Below the pieces are notes generated by a model. The model saw only the letters and a list, made by a program, of their open reading frames with translations. It made no database searches and was not told the origin of the DNA. DNA of 64,000 nucleotides, from assembly GCF_016862115.1 (NCBI RefSeq), contig NZ_BOMI01000033.1, positions 62,001-126,000 on the forward strand. The letters run 5' to 3'. The stretch's first letter is position 1. Each line of letters opens with the position of its first letter. The DNA is from Paractinoplanes deccanensis. GTDB lineage: Bacteria > Actinomycetota > Actinomycetes > Mycobacteriales > Micromonosporaceae. Position numbers and translations under genes: made by a program. Positions 22,468-31,110 of the stretch are shown here, in pieces.

Positions 22468-24126
22468 ATGACTCGCTCCCGCACCCGGCGCCGCGGCAAC
22501 GTCGCCCTGGCCGAACAGCAGGCGCCGGCCGACGACCGGCAGGTGCTGCGGGAGCAGCTGCGTCAGGCCCTCGACAACGAGCAGCTGCTTCAGGAAAGCT
22601 TCGCGGAGCTCGCCGCCCAGTTGCAGGACCCGGGCTGGATCCGGCTGTCGGCGCAGTTCGAGCAGGAGTTCACCGCCGAGAACCTGAAGCAGATCCGGGC
22701 GATCTGCCGCCTGTTCGCCGTCAAGAACCCGCTGATTCGACGCTCACTCAGCCTGCGAAGCGCATACGTGTGGGGCAAGGGTGTCGAGATCACCGCCCGC
22801 GCGAACGGCAAGAAGAAGCGCGAGCAGGACGTGCAGGCCGTCATCGACGCCTTCCTCGCCGACGTCGGCAACCAGCGGGCGTTCACCTCTGGCGCAGCCC
22901 GGGAACGCCTCGAACGGTGCCTGGGCACGGACGGCGAGTTCTTCACGGCCCTGTTCACCTTGCCCACCACGGGTGAGGTGCAGGTGCGGGTGGTCGGCGC
23001 CGACGAAATCACTGAGATCATCTGCAACCCGCAGGACCGCTCCGAACCGTGGTTCTACCGGCGGGTTTGGATTCAGCGGACCCTCCGCGACGACGGGCAC
23101 ACCGTCGACGAGCAGCGCGAGCAGTTCCACCCGGCCGTCGACTACCGGCCCCGCGACCGGCGTAAGACGTTCGGCCGGATCCCCGTCGCCTGGGACGCGC
23201 CGATGCTGCACGTGAAGGTCAACGACCTGGAAGGTCAGCAGCGCGGTATACCCGACGCCTACGCGGCGATCGACTGGGCGATGGCGTACAAGGTCTTCCT
23301 CGAGGACTGGGCGAGGTTGGTCAAGAGCCTGTCGCGGTTCGCGTGGCGGATGACGGCGAAAGGCTCTACGAGGGCGCAGGCCCGCACCAAGCTCGCCGAA
23401 CGCCCACCGCGGGACGCGTCCGGCCGGCCCAACGATGTGGGCGCGGTCGCGATGACCCCACCCGACCAGACCTTCGAAGCCATCCCGAAGAGCGGCGCCA
23501 CCGTCGACAGCGAGTCCGGCAAGCCCCTTGCGGCGATGGTCGCGTCGGCGCTGGACGTGCCGGTGACGATGCTGCTCGCCGACCCCGGCCAAACCGGCGC
23601 CCGCGCGGTGGCGGAAACCCTGGACACGCCGATGGAACTGGCCATGGGCCAGCGGCGGGACCTGTGGGCGGGCGTGTACCGGCGCATCTTGCAGTACGCG
23701 GTGGCCGAGTCGGTGCGGGCCCCGGACGGCAAACTCAAGGGCACCGTGACGGTGGACGCGTACGGCCGGCAGACGGTGAAGCTGGGCAGCGCCACCGACC
23801 CGACGATCGATATCGACTGGCCGGACCTGCAAGCCAGCATGACCGCGGTCGTGCAGGCCGTCGTACAGGCAGCGTCGACCGGGACGATCCCGCCGGAGCA
23901 GATCGCCCGGCTGCTGCTGACCGCGATCGGTGTCCGCCACGTCGACACGATCATCGAGGCGATGGTGGACGACGACGGCAACTTCGTGTGGCCGGAAGGC
24001 CCGCCCGCCGCCACGCCGAACAACCCGCGCGACCTGCGCAACCCTACGTCGATGCAACCGGACGACGACCCCGACGGCGGGGCCGGCGAAGACGAGGCTG
24101 CCGGCGAAGCGCTTATCGCCGTGTGA
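22468..24126 (+). CDS. Portal protein
   Basis: A 552-residue protein between terminase and head genes, with the usual portal length and context. Recognisable parts are a helical clip (NLKQIRAICRLFAVKNPLIRRS), AWDAPMLHVKVNDLEGQQRGIP and DAYAAIDWAMAYK, then the conserved GQTGARAVAETL segment of actinophage portals. It forms the ring through which DNA enters. The ATG at 22468 follows GGGGG; a GTG four codons earlier is possible. Confidence 0.85.
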   Translation: MTRSRTRRRGNVALAEQQAPADDRQVLREQLRQALDNEQLLQESFAELAAQLQDPGWIRLSAQFEQEFTAENLKQIRAICRLFAVKNPLIRRSLSLRSAYVWGKGVEITARANGKKKREQDVQAVIDAFLADVGNQRAFTSGAARERLERCLGTDGEFFTALFTLPTTGEVQVRVVGADEITEIICNPQDRSEPWFYRRVWIQRTLRDDGHTVDEQREQFHPAVDYRPRDRRKTFGRIPVAWDAPMLHVKVNDLEGQQRGIPDAYAAIDWAMAYKVFLEDWARLVKSLSRFAWRMTAKGSTRAQARTKLAERPPRDASGRPNDVGAVAMTPPDQTFEAIPKSGATVDSESGKPLAAMVASALDVPVTMLLADPGQTGARAVAETLDTPMELAMGQRRDLWAGVYRRILQYAVAESVRAPDGKLKGTVTVDAYGRQTVKLGSATDPTIDIDWPDLQASMTAVVQAVVQAASTGTIPPEQIARLLLTAIGVRHVDTIIEAMVDDDGNFVWPEGPPAATPNNPRDLRNPTSMQPDDDPDGGAGEDEAAGEALIAV

Positions 24127-24144
24127 CCTGGGCGGAGGTGGCGC

Positions 24145-24537
24145 ATGGACAGCCTCTGGGACGTGCTGCGCGACCGGTTAGGCCTCGACCACATCCACGA
24201 GCACCAGCAACGACAGGAGAAGACCATGGCCAAGCTGTCCGACGAGCTCGCCGACATCTCGCGCCGCCAGGAGGCGATCCGCGACGCGATCACCACCTCC
24301 GGTGAGAACCTGCGCGGCGAGATCGACAAGCTGAACACGCAGATCGAGGAGCTGCGCAACGGCGACCTCGACGCCGACGCGCAGGCGAAGGTCGACGAGA
24401 TCAAGGCGACCGCCGACAACCTGCGTACCGCTGCGGAGGGCCTGGACGACGGCTTCGAGCCGCCCGTCGTGGAGCCCACCCCGTTCCCGCCCGGCGACGA
24501 CGGCTCCGTGGGCAGCGGCGAGCGCGGCGCGATCTGA
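24145..24537 (+). CDS. Coiled-coil head-region protein
   Basis: A 130-residue protein between portal and MuF genes. Residues 28-100 are a coiled coil (LADISRRQEAIRDAI, EIDKLNTQIEELRNG), followed by an acidic proline-rich tail. Good GGAGG site. It may be an assembly helper. It resembles the coiled-coil protein at 19725 in layout. Confidence 0.6.
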   Translation: MDSLWDVLRDRLGLDHIHEHQQRQEKTMAKLSDELADISRRQEAIRDAITTSGENLRGEIDKLNTQIEELRNGDLDADAQAKVDEIKATADNLRTAAEGLDDGFEPPVVEPTPFPPGDDGSVGSGERGAI

Positions 24538-24562
24538 CACGCCCCAGGGCGGAGGGTGCGCC

Positions 24563-25567
24563 GTGGCTGTTCCGCAGCGCACCCTCACCTTGCTGCGCCG
24601 GCTGGCCCGCTCGAACGGCGCCACCGTCGACGCGACAGTGCAGGCGTTGACCCGGTCGTGGCTGGCCGCCTGGGAGGATCTGTCGCCCGCCTGGCAGCAG
24701 GCGATCGACGCCCTGCTCGAGCAGTACGAGCGGACCGGGGTGTGGCCGAGCCCGTGGCAGGTCGCCCGGATCGAAGCGATCGCCGCCGTACAGCAGCGCA
24801 CCGATCGTGCCCTGACCGGGCTGGTCGGCAAGGCGGACACGGCAACCCGCCGGGCGGTCGCCGAGGTTTCCGCCGCCACCGTCCAAGCCGAGCCGGACAT
24901 CATCGCCAGCCAAAAGCCCGGTCTCAAGGTGCGCGCCGCCGACCGGCAAGCGGTCGTTTCCGAGCTTTCAGCACGCCGGTGGCGCATCACGAACCTGCAC
25001 CGGGCTGTTCTAGACGCGGCGTCGAGCGCCATCCGCCGGCCGCTGCTGCGCCCGCCGCTGGCAACGCAACCGACCGCAGCCGCCCTCACCGGCCAGGTGC
25101 GCGCCGGCTTCGACAGCGCTTTGGTGCGGGCGACGACGATCGCGCAGACCGAGACGGTCGACACCTACCGGGCCGCGTCGGCGCTCGTGCATGACGCCAA
25201 CCGGGGCGTCCTCGACGCCTGGGCCTGGCATTGCGCCTGTGACCGCCGTTCCTGTACCGCCTGCTGGGCGATGCACGGCCGGCAGTTCCCGCTCGAGGTG
25301 ATCGGGCCCGACGGGCACCCGGCGTGCCGGTGCACCCGGCTTCCGCTGGCCGCCGGCGTCAACCTGCCGTCCGCCGAGGCCCGTTTCCGGCGGCTGCCGC
25401 GCCGTGACCAGCTGGCCATCCTCGGCCCTGCCCGGCTCGAACTGTTCCGGTCGGGCCGGATCGGCTGGGCTGACCTCGCCGTGCAACGCAACAACCCGGG
25501 TTGGCGGACCTCGTGGACGCCAGCGTCTGTCGCGGACCTGAGACGGGCCGCTGACCTCGCGCGGTAA
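24563..25567 (+). CDS. MuF-like head morphogenesis protein
   Basis: A 334-residue minor head protein. The C-terminal half has the SPP1 gp7/Mu F fold signature: TETVDTYRAAS, then CACDRRSCTACWAMHG, then HPACRCTRLPL. These Cys and His residues are typical of the family. MuF proteins bind the portal and are carried into the prohead. GTG start after GGAGGG. No extra toxin domain is fused to this one. Confidence 0.8.
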   Translation: MAVPQRTLTLLRRLARSNGATVDATVQALTRSWLAAWEDLSPAWQQAIDALLEQYERTGVWPSPWQVARIEAIAAVQQRTDRALTGLVGKADTATRRAVAEVSAATVQAEPDIIASQKPGLKVRAADRQAVVSELSARRWRITNLHRAVLDAASSAIRRPLLRPPLATQPTAAALTGQVRAGFDSALVRATTIAQTETVDTYRAASALVHDANRGVLDAWAWHCACDRRSCTACWAMHGRQFPLEVIGPDGHPACRCTRLPLAAGVNLPSAEARFRRLPRRDQLAILGPARLELFRSGRIGWADLAVQRNNPGWRTSWTPASVADLRRAADLAR

Positions 25568-25595
25568 CCGACCTCTCCCGATCGGCGGTGAAGAG

Positions 25596-25991
25596 ATGCG
25601 CGACGAACGCTGGCAGCAGCTCGAACCGGCAGGCGTCGTTGCGATACCCACGCCGACCGCCAGCACCCCGCCGGCCCCGCCGCCACCGCCCGGTGGCTGG
25701 AAGCTCCCAGCGTTCCCGGGCTCGCTCGACCTGGCGCGGACGGCTGACGGGGTTCTGGTCATCTCCCAGGCAGACCGCCGCATTGCCATGTCCCGGCTGC
25801 TACTGGACCAGCTCGCCGAATCCTCGTTCCTACGGCACAGCGACGACCAGCTCACGTTTGTCGGCCAGGACGCGGCCGGCCAGCCCTGCACCGTCACGTA
25901 CGAGCGGGTCGGGTTCGACCCCACCGACCATCCCGCCGCCAACGAGGGCGGCTTCCACCTGCTCCAGCGCGTTGAACAGGAGACCCCGTGA
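25596..25991 (+). CDS. Hypothetical head-region protein
   Basis: A 131-residue protein with a proline-rich stretch (PPAPPPPPGGW) and a C-terminal beta-rich half (QLTFVGQDAAGQPCTVTYERVGF). It ends in a GTGA overlap with the protease gene, so the two are co-translated. Function unknown. Confidence 0.55.
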   Translation: MRDERWQQLEPAGVVAIPTPTASTPPAPPPPPGGWKLPAFPGSLDLARTADGVLVISQADRRIAMSRLLLDQLAESSFLRHSDDQLTFVGQDAAGQPCTVTYERVGFDPTDHPAANEGGFHLLQRVEQETP

Positions 25992-27607
25992 AGAAGCCTG
26001 TTCTGTACGCAGGGACGTCGCCGCTGGGGTTCGACCGGCGTCTGCGCGGCGAGGTGGCCGCCGCCGTCCGCCGCTTCCACCAGGTCGCCGAGTCCGCGGC
26101 CGCCGCGGCACCCGAACGCACCGCGATCCGCGAGGCGTCCGTCGGCAGCGCCTCGACGGCCGGTCCGGGCCGCATGCTGCTGCGCCTGATCACCGCGGGC
26201 TGGTCGCTCAACGGAAACCACTACGGCGCCGAGGTGCTAAAAAAGGCCGCCGCTGACCAGGCCTGGCCGGCTGGCACCCGCTGCTACGTCGACCATGCCT
26301 CCGACGAGGAAGAACGCCAGCACCCATCCGGGTCGGTAAAGAACCTCGCCGCCGTGCTCACCGAGGACGCCCGCTGGGACGAGCAAACCCAGTCGCTGGT
26401 CGCCGAAGCCCGACTGTTCGAGCCGTGGCGAGGGCCCCTGTCGGAGATGGCCGAGGCGAAAGCGATCGGCATGTCCATCCGCGCCTGGGTCACCGGCCAG
26501 CACGGCGAACGTGACGGCCGCGAAGGGTTCCTCGTCGACTGGGTGGAAGGCCGCTCCGTCGACTTCGTCACCGTGCCCGCCGCCGGCGGTGAGGTCGTGT
26601 CCGTGCTCGAGGCCGTCGGTGAAAAACCCACCGTGGAAGCCGCGAACCTGGGCGCGTGGCTCGAATCGCGGCTGCACCTGGCGCTGACTACCTACGCCGA
26701 CGAAATGTACGGCGACGGCCGGCTCACCCGCGAGGAACGGATCGTGCTGTCCACCGCTATCGGTGACGGCCTGACCGCGTACGCCGCCCGCATCGAGCAG
26801 GACGCGCCGCACCTGTACAAGCGCTCGAGATGGGCCGAGGCACCGGATCCGGAGCCCGCCGCAGCCGATGGCGCCGGCGCCGAAGCGGCAGAGTCCGCGC
26901 CCGACGAGCCGGGCACTGCCCCTGATGACGTGACGGACGGCGCCCCGCCTTCCGCACCCGAAACACCTTCCATCGAACCTGAGGAGGAGCCCGTGTCGGG
27001 TTCTCAGACCGGCGCGCCGCCGCCGGAGCAGGCGGGGACGGCAACGGTCCCCGACACCGTGGCCACCCCCACGACCGAGACGGCGGGCACGGTCACCGTG
27101 GACGTGCAGCCGTCGACCGAGGCTTTCGCCACGCTGGTCGCTAACGCGATCGCCGAGGCGACCAAGCCGCTCACCGATCAGATCGCCGCTCTGTCCGCGC
27201 GCGAGTCGCAGCGGGACGCCGAGCGGCGCGTCGACAGCAACCGGCAGCAGGCGAGCGAGGCGGTCACCGCCGCGCTGCGCGCCGACGAGCACCGCGACGT
27301 TGCAGCGTCGATCACCGCCCGGGTGAACGCCCGCGTCACCGCCGCCGTGCCGACCACCGCCGAGGGCGCCGTGGACTTCACCGCGCTGGGTGAGCTCATC
27401 ACCACCGTCATCGCCGACGAGGCCACCCACGTGCGCCGGGAACGGGCCAACGCGCTCGCCGAGGCCGGTGTGGGCCTGCCCTACGGCATGGGCGGCACGC
27501 CGGCCCAGGACGAGCCGGACGACGGTCTCGACGACGCGCTCGGCGACCTGTTCGGCTCGCTCGGGCTGAGCGAGAGCGCCACCGCCATCGCGCAGAAGGG
27601 TCGCTGA
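25988..27607 (+). CDS. Capsid maturation protease with scaffold domain
   Basis: A 539-residue protein. Residues 60-220 hold the prohead protease domain of the actinophage type: ITAGWSLNGNHYG, then RCYVDHAS with H103, then AIGMSIRAW with S163, then DFVTVPAAGG. The His and Ser fit the herpesvirus-like prohead protease fold. Residues 280-539 are low-complexity and then helical (ATKPLTDQIAALSARESQRDAE), a scaffold type. An internal GTG with a strong ribosome site at 26993 may give the scaffold on its own. GTG start coupled to the previous gene. Confidence 0.8.
   Translation: MKKPVLYAGTSPLGFDRRLRGEVAAAVRRFHQVAESAAAAAPERTAIREASVGSASTAGPGRMLLRLITAGWSLNGNHYGAEVLKKAAADQAWPAGTRCYVDHASDEEERQHPSGSVKNLAAVLTEDARWDEQTQSLVAEARLFEPWRGPLSEMAEAKAIGMSIRAWVTGQHGERDGREGFLVDWVEGRSVDFVTVPAAGGEVVSVLEAVGEKPTVEAANLGAWLESRLHLALTTYADEMYGDGRLTREERIVLSTAIGDGLTAYAARIEQDAPHLYKRSRWAEAPDPEPAAADGAGAEAAESAPDEPGTAPDDVTDGAPPSAPETPSIEPEEEPVSGSQTGAPPPEQAGTATVPDTVATPTTETAGTVTVDVQPSTEAFATLVANAIAEATKPLTDQIAALSARESQRDAERRVDSNRQQASEAVTAALRADEHRDVAASITARVNARVTAAVPTTAEGAVDFTALGELITTVIADEATHVRRERANALAEAGVGLPYGMGGTPAQDEPDDGLDDALGDLFGSLGLSESATAIAQKGR
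26993..27607 (+). CDS. Nested scaffold protein, internal start
   Basis: In frame with the protease gene, GAGGAGGAG (26981-26989) is followed three bases later by GTG. Starting there gives a 204-residue product with only the helical scaffold half. This mirrors phage lambda, where the scaffold Nu3 is made from an internal start in the protease gene C. The product would be overproduced relative to the protease. The short spacing is a weak point. Confidence 0.5.
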   Translation: MSGSQTGAPPPEQAGTATVPDTVATPTTETAGTVTVDVQPSTEAFATLVANAIAEATKPLTDQIAALSARESQRDAERRVDSNRQQASEAVTAALRADEHRDVAASITARVNARVTAAVPTTAEGAVDFTALGELITTVIADEATHVRRERANALAEAGVGLPYGMGGTPAQDEPDDGLDDALGDLFGSLGLSESATAIAQKGR

Positions 27608-27608
27608 C

Positions 27609-27965
27609 ATGGCCAAGAACTTCGTCATCATGTGGACCAAGAGCCGGGCGCTGGTCTGTTCGCAGCCGGCGACCCCACAGTCCGGCGACCCGGTCGTCTG
27701 CGGTCAGATTCCTGGCGTGGCGCTGACCGCCGAGGACGCCAACGGTGTCACCACGGTGGCGCTCGACGGCACGGCGGATCTGCTCGTCAAGGGTGAGACC
27801 ACCACCGATGCGGCGATCGCGGTGGGCGACATTCTCTACTACGACGCCGCCGCAACCCCGCACAAGATCAACAAAGACAACACCAACGGGGTTCGCTTCG
27901 GCTACGCCATGGCCGCTGTCGCGTCCGGCGCCACCAGCACCATCCCCGTCGAAATCGGCTACTGA
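27609..27965 (+). CDS. Capsid decoration protein, DUF2190-like
   Basis: A 118-residue beta-rich protein between scaffold and capsid genes. SGDPVVCGQIPGVAL, then VALDGTADLLVKG, then AVGDILYYDA follow the pattern of DUF2190/head decoration proteins, which trimerise on the outside of the capsid lattice. ATG two bases after the previous stop. Confidence 0.75.
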   Translation: MAKNFVIMWTKSRALVCSQPATPQSGDPVVCGQIPGVALTAEDANGVTTVALDGTADLLVKGETTTDAAIAVGDILYYDAAATPHKINKDNTNGVRFGYAMAAVASGATSTIPVEIGY

Positions 27966-27974
27966 GGAGCGACT

Positions 27975-29207
27975 GTGACTAGCGCACTGATGGACGCTGG
28001 CCTGACCGCCCTCGGTCAGCTCGGCACCTACCAGGCCGGCGCGGAGACCGCGTCGACCGAACGAATCCTCGGCACCGAGGGTGTGTCCCTGTCGCGGCGC
28101 ACCCGCCGGGCCGCGACCCGGGAGTACCGGGCCAAGCTCAGCCACGTCGCCCGCCTGTACAAGCAGACGATGGAGGGTGACCGCCGGGCGGCGCTCGCCT
28201 TCCAGGAGGCGATGTCGCGCGCCGACTTCTCCTACCTGTTCGGCGACATCATCGACCGGCAGCTGCTCGCCGCCTACCAGACCCGGGCCGTGCAGTGGCC
28301 CGCCTACGCCAAGCGGGGCCGCGTCCGCGACTTCCGGTCGGTGCGGCGGTACACCCTCGACGGCGGCGAGGCGACCCTCAACCCGGTCAAGGAACTCGCC
28401 CCGTACAAGGTCCGCAAGGTCACCGATGGGTTCTACGAGTACGCCGTCGGTAAGTACGGTGACCAGATCGCGGTGTCGTGGGAGACCATCGTCAACGACG
28501 ACCTGGACGCCCTCGCCGACCTGCCGACCCGGCTCGGCAACGCGGCCCGCCGCACCGAGGAGAAGTTCGCCGCGGAGCTGTTCTCCGGCACGGCCGGCCC
28601 GAACTCGACGTTCTTCTCCACCGGCAACCGCAACATCATCAACACGACGGTGATCGGCTCGACGGTCACGGCGAACCCGCCCCTGACCATCGGCGCCATG
28701 CAGCAGGCCATGCAGGTCATGGGCCAGCAGAAGGACACCGACGGCGGCCCCATCTACGTCGAAGGTGTCACCCTGCTGGTGCCGCCCGCGCTCGAGGTCG
28801 TCGCGAACAACATCGTCAACGCCACCGAGATCCTGGCTGCGGCGGGTGGTGGCCCCGGCACCGGCAACGACCAGCTTCGGGTGACGAACTGGATGCGTAA
28901 CCGGGTCAACGTGGTCGTCAACCCGTGGCTGCCGATCGTGAACACCACCAACGGCAACACCGCCTGGTATCTGTTCGCGAACCCGGGTGTGGGCCGCCCG
29001 GCGATGGAGATCGGTTTCCTGACCGGGCACGAGTCGCCGGAGCTGTGGGTGAAGTCGCCGAACGCTCAGCGCGTCGGCGGCGGCGCGGTCAACCCGGAGG
29101 AGGGCGACTTCGAACACGACGCCGTCCAATACCGGGTCCGCCACGTCATCGGCGGCACCCTGATGGATCCGAAGGCCGCGGTGGCCAGCAACGGATCGGG
29201 CAGCTGA
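27975..29207 (+). CDS. Major capsid protein
   Basis: A 410-residue protein in the standard capsid position. It has a helical N-terminus (HVARLYKQTMEGDRRAALAF), then the HK97-like body (LDGGEATLNPVKELAPYKVRKV, EKFAAELFSGTAGPN, then VEGVTLLVPPALEVVANNIV). The order of segments resembles Mu gpT-like and SPP1-like capsid proteins of actinophages. No long N-terminal delta domain is seen, in line with the separate scaffold. GTG start. Confidence 0.85.
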   Translation: MTSALMDAGLTALGQLGTYQAGAETASTERILGTEGVSLSRRTRRAATREYRAKLSHVARLYKQTMEGDRRAALAFQEAMSRADFSYLFGDIIDRQLLAAYQTRAVQWPAYAKRGRVRDFRSVRRYTLDGGEATLNPVKELAPYKVRKVTDGFYEYAVGKYGDQIAVSWETIVNDDLDALADLPTRLGNAARRTEEKFAAELFSGTAGPNSTFFSTGNRNIINTTVIGSTVTANPPLTIGAMQQAMQVMGQQKDTDGGPIYVEGVTLLVPPALEVVANNIVNATEILAAAGGGPGTGNDQLRVTNWMRNRVNVVVNPWLPIVNTTNGNTAWYLFANPGVGRPAMEIGFLTGHESPELWVKSPNAQRVGGGAVNPEEGDFEHDAVQYRVRHVIGGTLMDPKAAVASNGSGS

Positions 29208-29209
29208 CG

Positions 29210-29647
29210 TTGGCCCGGCAACGCCCATCGCTGGGCACCCCGTTCGGCACGGACGGGCCGTGGCTTCAGGCGATCGTGGACGCGCTCGGCGACATCCACG
29301 ATCTGCTCGACGCGCGGCTGCCGCAACGGGTTGGGGTTGAGGCGCCGGTGGAGGCAACCGAGCCGGCGCCCGACTCTCCGCCCGTTACGGCTGTGCCGGT
29401 GTCGGAGCCCGCGCCCGACAGGGCGCCCGCCAAGCCGGAACCCGTGAAGGAACCGGACCCGGACGACGAGCCGGTACCCGGCCTAGTTCTTCCGCCGCCT
29501 CCCCCACGCTCGGGCCGCGGCTCTGGCCTGCCGGCGTGGCAGGCGTGGGCGGACCTGGCGAGGGTGGAGTACGACGAGGACGCCTCCCGCGACGATGTGA
29601 TCGCCGCCTGCGAGCTCGCCGGGGTGATCTCGGACGGGCGGCCCTGA
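29210..29647 (+). CDS. Hypothetical proline-rich protein, TTG start
   Basis: A 145-residue protein starting at TTG just after the capsid stop, with no clear own ribosome site, so it may be read by coupling. The N-terminus is a helix (WLQAIVDALGDIHDLLDARL), the middle is an Ala/Pro/Glu-rich linker and the C-terminus (WADLARVEYDEDASRDDVIAAC) looks like a small helical module of the LEM/Rho-N kind. Function unknown. Confidence 0.5.
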   Translation: MARQRPSLGTPFGTDGPWLQAIVDALGDIHDLLDARLPQRVGVEAPVEATEPAPDSPPVTAVPVSEPAPDRAPAKPEPVKEPDPDDEPVPGLVLPPPPPRSGRGSGLPAWQAWADLARVEYDEDASRDDVIAACELAGVISDGRP

Positions 29648-29669
29648 CCGTCATCTGAAAGGGGATGTG

Positions 29670-29987
29670 ATGGCTGCCGGTCCACTGCACGCCACCCTTG
29701 TGGCGAACACGGTCACGACGCTCACTCTCGATCTGCCTGATCCGGTGGGCAACGTCGCCAGCTTTGAGACACCGCCGAAGGCACGTGTCGGGGTGATCAA
29801 TCTCAGCGGCGCCGCCGAGGTGTACTTCACCACCGACGGGTCCACGCCGACGGTCGGCGGGGACGGCTGCCACGTGCTGCCGGCGGTGGTGAGCGCGCTG
29901 GAGGTGTACGACGGGACACCCGGTCCGACGTCGGTCGTCAAGCTGATCTCGGCGGGAACACCGCGGGTGAGTGTGAGGGCCACGTGA
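29670..29987 (+). CDS. Small beta-rich structural protein
   Basis: A 105-residue protein. TVTTLTLDLP, ARVGVINLSGAAEVYFTTDGSTPTVGG and VVKLISAGTPRVSV suggest a small beta-sandwich seen in phage structural proteins. AAAGGGG site before GTG/ATG. A capsid or tail accessory protein by position. Confidence 0.55.
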   Translation: MAAGPLHATLVANTVTTLTLDLPDPVGNVASFETPPKARVGVINLSGAAEVYFTTDGSTPTVGGDGCHVLPAVVSALEVYDGTPGPTSVVKLISAGTPRVSVRAT

Positions 29988-29996
29988 GGGGGCGTT

Positions 29997-30584
29997 GTGC
30001 CTGACTACCCGGCCGGCTACAGCCTGTTCGGCGGCGCGTCGTCGCAGACCGGCACGAACCTGCTGACCGTCGGTGAGGAGACGATCGCCCGGGACATGGC
30101 CATCTCCGGCGGGATGATCACCAACACGCAGGTGCTGCGGCTGACTCACTTCACGGCCCGCAAGTCGGAGTCCACCACGCAGGTGCGGATGATCAGTGGG
30201 GGCACTGCTGCGGCGGCCACCCCCACTCTCGTGCGCATGGGCCTGTACCTGGTCGACGGCAACGGCGACGGCACCCTCGTCGCGTCCACCGCCAACGACA
30301 CCAGCCTGTTCGCGGCGACGAACACCGCCTACACCCGGTCGTGGACGGCGCCGTACGCGAAAGTGGCCGGGCAGCGGTACGCGCTGGGCGTTTTGGTGGT
30401 GACCGCCGCGACCGCCCCGCAGCTGGTCGGCAACTCGATCGCCGGGGTGGGGGCGGCGGCGGAGCCGTCGGTGGCGCCGCGCCTGTCCGGGTCGCTGGCC
30501 GGGCAGGCGGATCTGCCCGCCTCGTTCACCGCCGCGTCGCTGGCGGCGACGGGGCAGCGTTTCTACGGCGTTCTGCTGCCCTGA
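29997..30584 (+). CDS. Putative structural/appendage protein
   Basis: A 195-residue beta-rich protein rich in Thr, Ser and Ala. LRLTHFTARKSESTTQVRM, LVRMGLYLVDGNGDGTLVAS and KVAGQRYALGVLVV look like the receptor or fibre-type domain found in actinophage minor tail proteins. Here it lies before the head-tail joining genes, so it may decorate the capsid. GTG start. Confidence 0.5.
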   Translation: MPDYPAGYSLFGGASSQTGTNLLTVGEETIARDMAISGGMITNTQVLRLTHFTARKSESTTQVRMISGGTAAAATPTLVRMGLYLVDGNGDGTLVASTANDTSLFAATNTAYTRSWTAPYAKVAGQRYALGVLVVTAATAPQLVGNSIAGVGAAAEPSVAPRLSGSLAGQADLPASFTAASLAATGQRFYGVLLP

Positions 30585-30604
30585 CGGAGGAGAGGCGGCG
30601 TCTG

Positions 30605-31102
30605 GTGGCACGCACCCCGCTCGGGATCACCGGCAGCAGCAAGGCGGGGGAACCCGTCCTGCCGCCGGTCGCGGCGAACATAACCGACGGGAACAGCGTC
30701 AACAACAACGGCGAAACCGTCCTGACCGTCACGAACGCGGGGGCGGTGACCCGCACCCTGTCGATCCCCCTGGCTGTGACTGTGGACGGGCAGCCGGTCG
30801 GGCCGCGCGTGTACAGCATCCCCGCCGGGCAGACCATCCTGGCCGGCCCGTATCCGCCCGGCTGGTACGGCACCACCCTGCTGCTCGACGCGAGCTCCGG
30901 CGACCTGATGCTGTCGGCGTTCCGCCTCGGCACCGGCCTGCCCGCCCCGGCCGGCGCCGCCGCGGCGTTCACCGCTGCCGGGCCGGCGGTGCTCGCCGAC
31001 CTCGACTTCGCTGGGCTTCTCGCCGACAACAACATTCTGGTCGTCGACACCGCACTGACCGGTTCCACCCTCGACGGGAACGTCCTCGTCGTCACCGTCT
31101 GA
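30605..31102 (+). CDS. Structural protein, paralogue of 35801 gene
   Basis: A 165-residue beta-rich protein. Its middle (DGNSVNNNGETVLTV, then GQTILAGPYPPGWYG, then LMLSAFRLG) is similar to the protein at 35801 (NGNSIVNNGRVMVI, SSSILLGPWDVGNYG, VRFQIIRFPG). The two are therefore paralogues in one genome. An extra C-terminal segment (PAVLADLDFAGLLADNNILVVD) is unique to this copy. GTG start. Confidence 0.6.
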   Translation: MARTPLGITGSSKAGEPVLPPVAANITDGNSVNNNGETVLTVTNAGAVTRTLSIPLAVTVDGQPVGPRVYSIPAGQTILAGPYPPGWYGTTLLLDASSGDLMLSAFRLGTGLPAPAGAAAAFTAAGPAVLADLDFAGLLADNNILVVDTALTGSTLDGNVLVVTV

Positions 31103-31110
31103 GGAGACAC

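Noticed and set aside
27408..29357. Leftward 649-codon frame opposite the capsid gene
   Set aside because: Antisense shadow of decoration and capsid genes; composition is typical of the opposite strand of GC-rich codons.
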